A stretch of DNA of 64,000 nt from Salegentibacter echinorum. Lineage in GTDB: Bacteria > Bacteroidota > Bacteroidia > Flavobacteriales > Flavobacteriaceae. Numbering within the stretch: the first letter of the stretch is position 1; every line of letters begins with the position of its first letter. The notes under the pieces are model-generated. The model saw only the letters and a program-made list of their open reading frames with translations. It was not told the origin of the DNA and searched no databases. The translations under genes were made by a program, and so were the position numbers. The DNA is taken from NCBI RefSeq assembly GCF_900129445.1, contig NZ_FQVT01000007.1, positions 1 through 64,000 of the forward strand. The letters run 5' to 3'. This document shows positions 55,654 through 62,190 of the stretch, piece by piece.

Positions 55654-56148
55654 TTAAGAGGTTATTTTAATTAATATGCAGGTTAAGGGTGCCAATAGCA
55701 TAAATTGTACGATTAATAGGCGACAAGCCCACTTTAGTTTTTTGAATTTTGATTTCAAGCCTTGTGAAAGAACAAAAACTTGATTTCTCAAATCTTTTAC
55801 ATCCTCGTTTTGGTCTTGCTTTTTTGAAAGCTCGAAAAATTCTTTTTTGTTTTTCTGTGCGATACTGGCGAAATAGTATAGTGATTCCACATCTGACTTA
55901 GGTGAGAAATAAGGCATACTTGCTAATGCCAGCAGTATGAGGCTGCTAACGCCAAATAGAATAATGGCTGCTAAAAATATTAAGAGCCATATTTCTTTAT
56001 CAAAAAGTTCCTGAATTTGGGTTAGCAGCGTAATTGTCCCACCTGTGATAAAGGTATTTATGGCAATATAAACTGCTGTTTTGTTGTTAACGCTATCGTA
56101 ATAATGGTCAAGGCGACTCACGGTATATTCCAATCTTTCTTTTTCCAT
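55654..56148 (-). CDS. PycTM-like membrane effector
   Basis: The chosen ATG at 56148 gives 164 residues; the longer frame to 56238 would overlap the upstream small gene and is rejected. MEKERLEYTVSRLDHYYDSV followed by NNKTAVYIAINTFITGG matches the Pycsar effector domain. Membrane helices lie at about 24-45, 53-78 and 140-161, with a charged cytoplasmic segment (82-138) between them. In Pycsar such proteins bind the cyclic pyrimidine nucleotide and damage the membrane during infection. Its stop abuts the cyclase ATG. Confidence 0.82.
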   Translation of the reverse strand: MEKERLEYTVSRLDHYYDSVNNKTAVYIAINTFITGGTITLLTQIQELFDKEIWLLIFLAAIILFGVSSLILLALASMPYFSPKSDVESLYYFASIAQKNKKEFFELSKKQDQNEDVKDLRNQVFVLSQGLKSKFKKLKWACRLLIVQFMLLAPLTCILIKITS

Positions 56149-56163
56149 AGAGAGTAAATTATT

Positions 56164-56195
56164 AACTAGGCTGAATCCTAAGAACCAGCCTAGTT
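56164..56195 (-). promoter_or_regulatory. Hairpin just upstream of the effector start
   Basis: aactaggctg (56164-56173) and cagcctagtt (56186-56195) form a perfect 10-bp stem with a 12-base loop. It lies between the 50-residue gene stop and the effector ATG, 15 bp from the start codon. No T-run follows, so it is more likely to affect translation or RNA processing than to terminate. Confidence 0.55.
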
Positions 56196-56197
56196 GA

Positions 56198-56350
56198 TTA
56201 CTTAATAGTCTTTGCAATGGCTGAAACAGCCGCAACAAAAGTTACCACAGTAAGAATTGTAGAAATAACTTTAGCGTTATTTCCTTTTAAATGTAAACAG
56301 GTGTCTTTTTCACAAAGACTCAACCTGTCATTTTGAAATGAATAATTCAT
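56198..56350 (-). CDS. Small protein with C-terminal membrane helix, 50 aa
   Basis: An ATG at 56350 opens a 50-codon frame in the operon direction. The N-terminal half is polar with a Cys pair (LCEKDTC); the second half (VISTILTVVTFVAAVSAIA) is a membrane helix, followed by KTIK. Size, placement 49 bp upstream of the effector, and clean hydrophobic pattern support a real gene, perhaps a regulator or partner of the effector. No homologue is recognised. Confidence 0.6.
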   Translation of the reverse strand: MNYSFQNDRLSLCEKDTCLHLKGNNAKVISTILTVVTFVAAVSAIAKTIK

Positions 56351-56402
56351 AGTCAAAATTTAAATTTGCCCAAGTTCACAGCATTTGGGTTTCGCTGAAG
56401 TG

Positions 56403-56579
56403 TTACTTACTTTTATCGGTAACACCCTTAAATTTTCCGCCGCTGGTTTTTACGTCCATAAATCTTCCGGAATCGGAATCTATTTTGACGTAAAGACCAG
56501 TTTTTGGGTTTTTGAATTGCGTTCTGCTTTTGACCGCACCGTGTCTGCGATTGTCGCCACTTTTACCATTTGTTGCCAT
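56403..56579 (-). CDS. Small basic conserved protein, 58 aa
   Basis: An ATG at 56579 encodes 58 residues starting MATNGKSGDNRRHGAVKSRT and continuing with NPKTGLYVKIDSDSGRFMDVKT, then FKGV near the end. This Gly/Lys-rich pattern (GDNRRxGAVKxRxQ, NPKTGxxVKxDxxxGxFM) is a recurring small protein of bacterial mobile regions that I recognise by pattern, without a function. It is the first minus-strand gene of the run, and its start is 102 bp from the divergent sigma-like gene. Confidence 0.7.
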   Translation of the reverse strand: MATNGKSGDNRRHGAVKSRTQFKNPKTGLYVKIDSDSGRFMDVKTSGGKFKGVTDKSK

Positions 56580-56607
56580 TTGTATTGTTTTATAATTGCT
56601 ACACTCT

Positions 56608-56672
56608 TATATGCTTCTAATTATATTTTTTTTACCATTGTTTAGTAAATTTTTGCGATATTGAAGCATATA
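56608..56672. promoter_or_regulatory. Inverted repeat in the divergent promoter
   Basis: tatatgcttc (56608-56617) and gaagcatata (56663-56672) are perfect 10-bp inverted arms, 45 bp apart. They lie between the defence-type operon and the divergent sigma-like gene (start 56681). Each arm sits at the edge of one promoter, as expected for an operator shared by both directions. Confidence 0.55.
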
Positions 56673-56680
56673 CTTAATGA

Positions 56681-57283
56681 ATGAGGGTAGCTACAACTTC
56701 AGAAATAATAGAACAGCTTGACGCAATCGATATAAAGAATCTCTTAAACAGGATGGAACTTTATACTCGTGACCGCTTTTATGACAAGAGTGACAGAAAC
56801 AAGAAAGGCTTTCAATTTCAAGACTTTTGTCAACGAACATTAACCAAAGCCTGTGATGGGACGCGCAAATGGAAACCAGATAATTGCTCTTTTGAAAAAT
56901 TTATATTTTGGGCTTTAAAGAGTGATTTAGATAGTTTTTTCAAACAGTTAAAAAGAGAAGACGATAATTCAGATGAAAACCCTCAATCAGAATACATAAT
57001 CAATATCCCAAACTATTCCAATGAAGAACCTAGTAAAGATCATAATTATGAAAAGATTGATGATGAAGTGAAATTGCAACAATGGATAAAACAGTTGGAA
57101 GACCAAGGGGCGGACAAAGAGGAAATAGAAATGTTTGAGTGCTTTGCCAATGGAATTGACAAACCAAAAGATATAGCAGATTTACTCGATAAACCAATCG
57201 ATGTGATTTACACAATATCTAGAAGATTAAGAAGAAAAAAAATCAAATTCAACGAGAAGTGGACAAGCTTAAAAAAACAGTAA
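56681..57283 (+). CDS. Sigma-70-like protein
   Basis: This 200-residue protein resembles an ECF-size sigma factor. The N-terminal helical part (FQFQDFCQRTLTKACDGTRKW, then FEKFIFWALKSDLDSFFKQLKR) fits region 2. A linker rich in Asp, Asn and Glu follows, and the C-terminus fits a region 4 helix-turn-helix (FANGIDKPKDIADLLDKPIDVIYTISRRLRRK). It overlaps the next gene by 25 bp. It may direct transcription of its own module; the partner anti-sigma factor is not obvious. Confidence 0.75.
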   Translation: MRVATTSEIIEQLDAIDIKNLLNRMELYTRDRFYDKSDRNKKGFQFQDFCQRTLTKACDGTRKWKPDNCSFEKFIFWALKSDLDSFFKQLKREDDNSDENPQSEYIINIPNYSNEEPSKDHNYEKIDDEVKLQQWIKQLEDQGADKEEIEMFECFANGIDKPKDIADLLDKPIDVIYTISRRLRRKKIKFNEKWTSLKKQ

Positions 57284-57672
57284 AGAAAAGTCTTGATAAT
57301 TTTGACAAGGCGATTCCTGATGATTTGGTTAAAAAGCAACTTGAATTGGAAGGTGTCGATTTAGATGAACAATCTTCATCACAAGATAAATTTATCAAGC
57401 AATTGACATTTAAATTAAAATCAAAAAGTACTACTGTAAAATATGACCGTATGCTTGAAAAAGCATCAAATTATTTTAAAGATGCTTTAACCAAAGGTTT
57501 GGATAAACCAATTTCCTATATGAATGAATTGATGAGAACAAATAATTTACAAACACAATTCAATAGGTTAGATAAACTGTCAGAAGATCAAATAAAAGAT
57601 ATAATTAAAGACCAAAATCTGATAGAAATATTAGAAATGCTTGAAGATGAGGAAAAGTCTGAAGGGAAGTAA
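57259..57672 (+). CDS. Helical protein between sigma and protease genes
   Basis: This 137-residue charged helical protein starts with GTG at 57259 inside the end of the sigma-like gene. It has no recognised domain. Segments such as QDKFIKQLTFKLKSK, YDRMLEKASNYFKDALTKG and LSEDQIKDIIKDQNLIEILEMLEDEE suggest several amphipathic helices and an acidic end. It overlaps the protease gene by 32 bp. By position it could be an anti-sigma factor cleaved by the protease; this is inference only. Confidence 0.65.
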   Translation: MDKLKKTVKKSLDNFDKAIPDDLVKKQLELEGVDLDEQSSSQDKFIKQLTFKLKSKSTTVKYDRMLEKASNYFKDALTKGLDKPISYMNELMRTNNLQTQFNRLDKLSEDQIKDIIKDQNLIEILEMLEDEEKSEGK

Positions 57673-58447
57673 TAAAGCAAAAGAAATATTAGAGCTAATT
57701 GGTTTCGATGAAATCACAGAGCTTTCTATGAAAGATTTATTAGCTGGTTTTGATATTCTCTACATAGAAGAACAATTAAGTGGCTCAGATGGTATAATTA
57801 TTAGGGGTAGATCAAAAACAATAATCAAGGTAGATGTAAATATCTCTACCCCTCAACGCAAAAGATTTGTTGCAGCACACGAATTAGGGCACTTTTTTCT
57901 CCACGATAGATTAGAATTTCATTTGGATGATGAGAAAACATTAAGCTGGAATAGATTAGAAGAAGTTCATAAGAGAGGTATTCAAGAAATAGAAGCAAAC
58001 GATTTCGCAGGCGAACTTTTAATGCCTGAAAAAGTTTTTAGAAACTTCATTTTAAGAAAGCCATTTGGCCCAGATTTAATAAAAAAAGTAAGTGAGCATT
58101 TCAATACCAGTTTAACTTCCGTAATTTTCAGAATGTTAACTTTAGAAATAGCCCCTTTTTTTGTTGTCTTCATTACGGATGGTATCGTTCGATATTGGCG
58201 AAAAACAGAAGATTTTAAATGCTTTACAAACGATATTACCAAGATTCCGCCACCAGAATTTTCAGTTGCTAAAGAATACATAGATGAAGATTATGCGTTT
58301 GTTTATGAGGGTTCTGAGAAAACTCAATTTATTGACAAATCTACGTGGTTTAAACTAAATAACTGGGAAGAGGATATTGAATTTAATGAATATTGTATTC
58401 CTACAAAAAAATATAAAACACTTATAAGTGTCATCTGGGAAGCCTGA
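57641..58447 (+). CDS. ImmA/IrrE-family metalloprotease
   Basis: This 268-residue protein has the zinc protease motif HELGH (His80, Glu81, His84) in FVAAHELGHFFLHDR. The third ligand is Glu118 in EIEANDFAGELLMP, the usual ImmA/IrrE arrangement. The C-terminal 120 residues contain FFVVFITDGIVRYWRKT and look like an added sensor domain. ImmA/IrrE proteases cleave repressors or anti-sigma-type partners after damage or infection signals. Here the upstream 137-residue protein is the obvious candidate substrate. No XRE repressor is adjacent. Confidence 0.85.
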   Translation: MKMRKSLKGSNKAKEILELIGFDEITELSMKDLLAGFDILYIEEQLSGSDGIIIRGRSKTIIKVDVNISTPQRKRFVAAHELGHFFLHDRLEFHLDDEKTLSWNRLEEVHKRGIQEIEANDFAGELLMPEKVFRNFILRKPFGPDLIKKVSEHFNTSLTSVIFRMLTLEIAPFFVVFITDGIVRYWRKTEDFKCFTNDITKIPPPEFSVAKEYIDEDYAFVYEGSEKTQFIDKSTWFKLNNWEEDIEFNEYCIPTKKYKTLISVIWEA

Positions 58448-59041
58448 TTAACGATCTACGATAGAAATCATTAATTTGTTATGAGTGTGTACCAATCCTA
58501 ACGATTCCCATCTCAGTTGCCTGCTGCTTCCTTATAAAATCAGGATATCGCTACCCACATTTCCAGCTCTACACCTTTGGGTTAAGTCCGCTTTAGATAC
58601 TATTTTAAGATAAGAGTATAATACGCTTTTAAATTTGTGTCCGCACATTCCCCTATATTCCGCGAAAAGCTGCATTCCGGGAAATGAGCTTCCCTAAAAA
58701 GTCTTGGACACCATCCACAATTTCTCCTTTCCATTCCGTTAACCCTTTCCGATACTCTGGGAAGGAACACTGCATTCCCACTCGAAACCGTGTTCGGAGT
58801 CCGCTAAATTGGAATTCCATTTTAATCATTTGGTGCCACTTCCTATGTATTGGTACTTCAAAAAAAGCCTTTAGACCTACTCCCGCACCCTCACTATCCT
58901 TCCCCTTTTTTGACAGCAAAATACCAACATTTGGAAGTTGAACGGACTGCATAACCGGTCGTGCCTCCCTTTTATAAGTCCTTATCAATTCCAAATATTG
59001 AAACTGTATCAGCAACAAAAAAAGGTAACAGCGAGGGCGCT
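58448..59041. other. Spacer between the protease and ssb region
   Basis: These 594 bp have no confident gene. Two overlapping frames exist on opposite strands (58684-58941 plus and 58653-59018 minus). The minus one encodes a plausible but unrecognised 121-residue protein, and neither shows a known motif. The start of the stretch is AT-rich with several short inverted repeats. It may be a boundary between modules of the element. Confidence 0.4.
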
Positions 59042-59167
59042 ATGGGAAGTAAATCTAAAATGAATCTTATGAAATCGTACAAAAACATCAAAAAGGAAGC
59101 GGCACCAAAAAAAACAAAAAAGGAAAACGCTCAAGATATAATAAGTAAATCACTTCAAAAAAAATAG
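59042..59167 (+). CDS. Small lysine-rich protein, 41 aa
   Basis: From the ATG at 59042 the frame reads MGSKSKMNLMKSYKNIKKEA and then a lysine-rich stretch ending SLQKK. The longer frame from 58961 has a less plausible start. It resembles small basic proteins of conjugative regions, but no family is recognised. It precedes ssb in the same direction. Confidence 0.5.
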   Translation: MGSKSKMNLMKSYKNIKKEAAPKKTKKENAQDIISKSLQKK

Positions 59168-59243
59168 AAACGCAAACTGTCTGAATGGTTCGGATAGCAT
59201 TATTAACCTGCCTGTCGGCAGACAGGTCTTTAAATATTTTATT

Positions 59244-59588
59244 ATGAGTACTTTAAAAAATCACGTACAGTTAATCGGAAACGTTGGACAAGAACCAACC
59301 ATTACCAACCTTGAAAGCGGAAAAAAAGTAGCCCGTTTTTCAATCGCCACCAACGAACACTACAAAAATAGCAAAGGCCAAAAGGTGCAGTCCACCGACT
59401 GGCACACCGTTGTAGCTTGGGGCAAGACTGCCGAGATTATCGAAAATTATGTAGGTAAGGGAAAGGAAATAGCCCTAACGGGAAAACTACGAACCCGAAG
59501 CTATACCACCGATGACGGAAATCAGCGCTATGTTACTGAAGTGGAAGCCAATGAAATCCTATTACTAGGAAGCAAAAATGATAAGTAA
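59244..59588 (+). CDS. ssb: Single-stranded DNA-binding protein, short form
   Basis: This 114-residue OB-fold SSB contains LKNHVQLIGNVGQEPTITNLESG, STDWHTVVAWGKTAEII, and VGKGKEIALTGKLRTRSY. It ends just after the OB fold and lacks the flexible acidic DDIPF-type tail that recruits other proteins in chromosomal SSBs. Such short copies are typical of mobile elements and protect single strands during conjugation. Confidence 0.93.
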   Translation: MSTLKNHVQLIGNVGQEPTITNLESGKKVARFSIATNEHYKNSKGQKVQSTDWHTVVAWGKTAEIIENYVGKGKEIALTGKLRTRSYTTDDGNQRYVTEVEANEILLLGSKNDK

Positions 59589-59664
59589 TCCTAAAAAGCA
59601 AAGAGGGCGTTCCCTTCGAAAGTAGCGCCCTCTTTTAATTATTAACCCAATTAATAAGCTAACA

Positions 59665-60114
59665 ATGAAAAGCAAAGTTAATGAAATAGCCATAAGTTAT
59701 AGCGGAAGCACCAAGGCAAATTTGCTTCCCAAAGTAACCTGTTCCCAAAGTGCGGCAGATTTAGCCTACAGCCATTGGAACAAAGAAACAATCGAACTAC
59801 ACGAAACCTTTAAAATACTTTTGCTCAATAATGCCAATAAAGTCAAAGGGATTTATGAGGTTTCCAACGGGGGGATTACCGGTACTTTAGTAGATGTACG
59901 CATCCTGTTTGCCGTCCTTTTAAAGAGCCTTACCACGGCAGTTATTTTACTACATAACCATCCGAGCGGCACCTTAAAACCTAGTGAAGCGGATAAACGC
60001 CTGACCCAAAAAATTAAAAAAGCAGGAGAGTTGTTTGATATCAAAATTTTGGATCATTTGATACTGACTCCTGATGGTGATTACTACAGTTTTGCAGATA
60101 ATGGAATCCTTTAA
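59665..60114 (+). CDS. RadC-like JAB-domain protein, short form
   Basis: This 149-residue protein has a JAB/MPN domain with the metal motif HNHPSG and a downstream Asp (ILLHNHPSGTLKPSEAD). It is followed by FDIKILDHLILTPDGDYYSF. It lacks the N-terminal helix-hairpin-helix domain of full RadC. This short form is common on Bacteroidota mobile elements; the old recombination-repair role is not supported. JAB domains can also remove ubiquitin-like tags, but no link to the E2-like gene 5 kb away is shown. Confidence 0.9.
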   Translation: MKSKVNEIAISYSGSTKANLLPKVTCSQSAADLAYSHWNKETIELHETFKILLLNNANKVKGIYEVSNGGITGTLVDVRILFAVLLKSLTTAVILLHNHPSGTLKPSEADKRLTQKIKKAGELFDIKILDHLILTPDGDYYSFADNGIL

Positions 60115-60124
60115 AATCAAGAGT

Positions 60125-60322
60125 ATGATCTATCTAAATTTTACAGACTTGAGCGAAGAAACTCAAAACCGACTTTTGGAAAATTCTAAAAAAGATGTAG
60201 AACGAAAATTTGGGGACGACATCCGCAAATACGTAAAGGAAAATTACATCAGTTTTGAAACGATGATTGAAGAAGAAGCCATACGGAATTTGTATTCCTA
60301 TACTTTTGTATTCAACATTTGA
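60125..60322 (+). CDS. Small hypothetical protein after radC, 65 aa
   Basis: The ATG at 60125 is 10 bp after the radC-like stop; longer starts would overlap it. MIYLNFTDLSEETQNRLLEN continues into a charged, mostly helical protein ending in SYTFVFNI. No family is recognised. It is probably in one transcript with the radC-like gene, and the GTGTTTTTTTG stretch at about 60362 may end it. Confidence 0.6.
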   Translation: MIYLNFTDLSEETQNRLLENSKKDVERKFGDDIRKYVKENYISFETMIEEEAIRNLYSYTFVFNI

Positions 60323-60751
60323 ATTTTAAAAATTACGAATAAAACACCGCTATATTTTAGTGGTGTTTTTTTGTTTAATGAATTCTAATTCCATAAAAAT
60401 CATTATCTTTAGTTTGCTGAAATTCAGCATTCAATTTTACGTAGGCTTATCCATTTTTTGACTTTCGCCGATAACCCTGCCCATCGAAAAATAACATAAC
60501 AGGAAATTATTTTCCTCAAAATGGCAATTGGATTTTGGTTCAAATTGTACGGAATTTTGTTCGCCTTGGGCGAACGAAAAGGAGTAGCAAGAGGGTAACA
60601 CGCGATGCGATGTTTAGCACTCCTTTTGATTTTCAAATAACTGATATTCAGTAATTTAAAAAATTATAAAATTCCAGATCTCCTACAATTTGCGACAAAT
60701 GCCTTGTAAGCGCCCATTTTTAGGGAATAATTTGCGACAAATCGGCGAATT
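60323..60751. other. Spacer upstream of mobilization genes, candidate oriT zone
   Basis: This 429-bp non-coding zone holds a perfect stem-loop gttcgcc-ttg-ggcgaac (60559-60575) and two copies of the palindromic 14-mer aatttgcgacaaat (60687-60700 and 60729-60742). The position just before mobilization and relaxase genes is where an origin of transfer is expected. Which of the structures is the nic region cannot be told. Confidence 0.5.
60687..60742. repeat. Two palindromic iterons AATTTGCGACAAAT
   Basis: The 14-mers at 60687-60700 and 60729-60742 are identical, and each is itself an inverted repeat (atttg-cga-caaat). Their centres are 42 bp apart, four helical turns. The second ends 9 bp before the mobilization gene ATG. 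They fit operator sites for autoregulation by the downstream protein. Confidence 0.65.
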
Positions 60752-61132
60752 ATGGACTCATTTATCGGCATCAGGTTTAAAAAGGAAACGGCAAAACGTT
60801 TCCAGGAATTTTCAAGGTCACACTTCAAATCACACACCGAAGCATTGGAAACAATGCTCGACTTTTTCTTCTATAACGAGATCTCCCCAAAGGAAAAATT
60901 AGGGCCTACCGGTAGAACCATCGAAGCGAAACTTTTAAAAAGGATTAATGCTGTTATCGCCATAATGCGGGATGTGGAAAAGACACAAACCAAACCGACT
61001 GCGGCAATGATTCAATCGCTGTTTGAAATAGAAGAACCCAAAAAGAAACCCTTGATTGTGGAAAAGAAATATGCCGAAGAACAACCTAAAGTAAGGTTTC
61101 AGGAAAAGCAAAACCTTCATAACGAACACTAA
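60752..61132 (+). CDS. BfmA/BtgA-type mobilization protein
   Basis: This 126-residue basic protein contains FIGIRFKKETAKRFQEFSRS, HTEALETMLDFFFY and TGRTIEAKLLKRINAVIAIMRD. The layout matches the BfmA/BtgA mobilization family of Bacteroides elements, small DNA-binding proteins that help the relaxase at oriT. It starts 12 bp before the relaxase gene ends the gap (61132 to 61144) and is co-transcribed with it. It probably binds the iterons just upstream. Confidence 0.85.
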   Translation: MDSFIGIRFKKETAKRFQEFSRSHFKSHTEALETMLDFFFYNEISPKEKLGPTGRTIEAKLLKRINAVIAIMRDVEKTQTKPTAAMIQSLFEIEEPKKKPLIVEKKYAEEQPKVRFQEKQNLHNEH

Positions 61133-61143
61133 ATTTTTGAGCT

Positions 61144-62175
61144 ATGTACATCACGATCACACCTCAAAAACTGGGAGGGAATTATTCACAAGGTTCAGGC
61201 GATTTTGTCGGTTACCTGGAAAAGGAAAATGAAGGCTTGGAGCCTTCTGAAATGGAGCATTTTTTTAATCAATATGATGATCAAATTTCCGCTGAAGATG
61301 TGGTGAAGGATATCGATGGCAACACTGCCAAACTCAAAAAGACCGAACCCAAATTTTATTCCATTACAGTCAGCCCCTCCAAATATGAACTGAATCGCTT
61401 ACAGGACAGCCGTGAAGATTTAAAAAAATATACACGGGAACTGATGAAAGATTATGTAGCCTCCTTTAACCGTGAAATCAATGGACGACCTATTCGTATT
61501 GAAGATATTAAGTATTATGCAAAAATAGAACACCAGCGCAGCTTTAAAGGTACAGATTGGCAGATCAAAGAAAACCAACCTTATGCCACTCAAATCCTTC
61601 AGCTTAAAAATGAGATCCGAAAACTAAAAACACAGGAGAGGGAAGGGGAAATTAAATCCCTGCAGCGAAAGATCTCCAAATTGGAAAGGGAAGCGCCCCA
61701 TCAACAGAATGGGCAACGGATCGTCCAGGGAATGCCAAAAGCCGGAAACCAAAGCCATATTCATATCATTGTAAGCCGGAAGGATGCTTCTAATACGTTT
61801 AGTCTTTCCCCGGGGAGCAAGCATAAGGCATCGGAAGTCGAGATGCACGGGAAGAAAGTAAAACGAGGCTTTGACCGTGATGGGTTTTTCCAGCGGGCTG
61901 AGAAGACTTTTGACAAAACTTTTGGCTATCAGCGGAACTTCGCTGAGACCTACAAAGCTCGAAAGGATTTCATCAAGAATCCGAAAGTCTATTTTGCATC
62001 GCTGATGAAACTGCCAACCAATGAAAAGGCGATTGCTTTTAAAATGATAAAAGAAAGTGGTGTTCCGATGCTGCCCAGCATTCCGGTTTCTCAAGCGCAA
62101 TTGGCAATGAAAGCTTTTAACCGTCTGCGCCGCGGCGTGGAAGTAGCCACCAAATCAAGTTCCATAGGTATTTAA
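61144..62175 (+). CDS. MobB/BtgB-type relaxase
   Basis: This 343-residue protein opens with MYITITPQKLGGNYSQGSGD and carries the metal-binding histidine motif SHIHIIVSRKD near residue 205. It resembles the BtgB/MobB (DUF5712) relaxases of Bacteroidota. These nick oriT and carry the strand into the recipient. A long helical insertion (LKNEIRKLKTQEREGEIKSL) separates the N-terminal part from the HIH motif. The catalytic tyrosine is not assigned. Confidence 0.85.
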   Translation: MYITITPQKLGGNYSQGSGDFVGYLEKENEGLEPSEMEHFFNQYDDQISAEDVVKDIDGNTAKLKKTEPKFYSITVSPSKYELNRLQDSREDLKKYTRELMKDYVASFNREINGRPIRIEDIKYYAKIEHQRSFKGTDWQIKENQPYATQILQLKNEIRKLKTQEREGEIKSLQRKISKLEREAPHQQNGQRIVQGMPKAGNQSHIHIIVSRKDASNTFSLSPGSKHKASEVEMHGKKVKRGFDRDGFFQRAEKTFDKTFGYQRNFAETYKARKDFIKNPKVYFASLMKLPTNEKAIAFKMIKESGVPMLPSIPVSQAQLAMKAFNRLRRGVEVATKSSSIGI

Positions 62176-62190
62176 TTTAATTCTAATAGT

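Noticed and set aside
56149-56238. 30-residue N-terminal extension of the PycTM-like effector
   Set aside because: It would overlap the 50-aa gene and contain the hairpin; the family domain begins at the Met at 56148.
58653-59018. 121-codon minus-strand frame
   Set aside because: A plausible composition but no motif, and it competes with a plus-strand frame; kept only as a note in the spacer entry.
59665-60114. RadC-like JAB protein as deconjugase partner of the E2
   Set aside because: It belongs to the short RadC group common on mobile elements, is 5 kb away and on the other strand; no specific link is seen.
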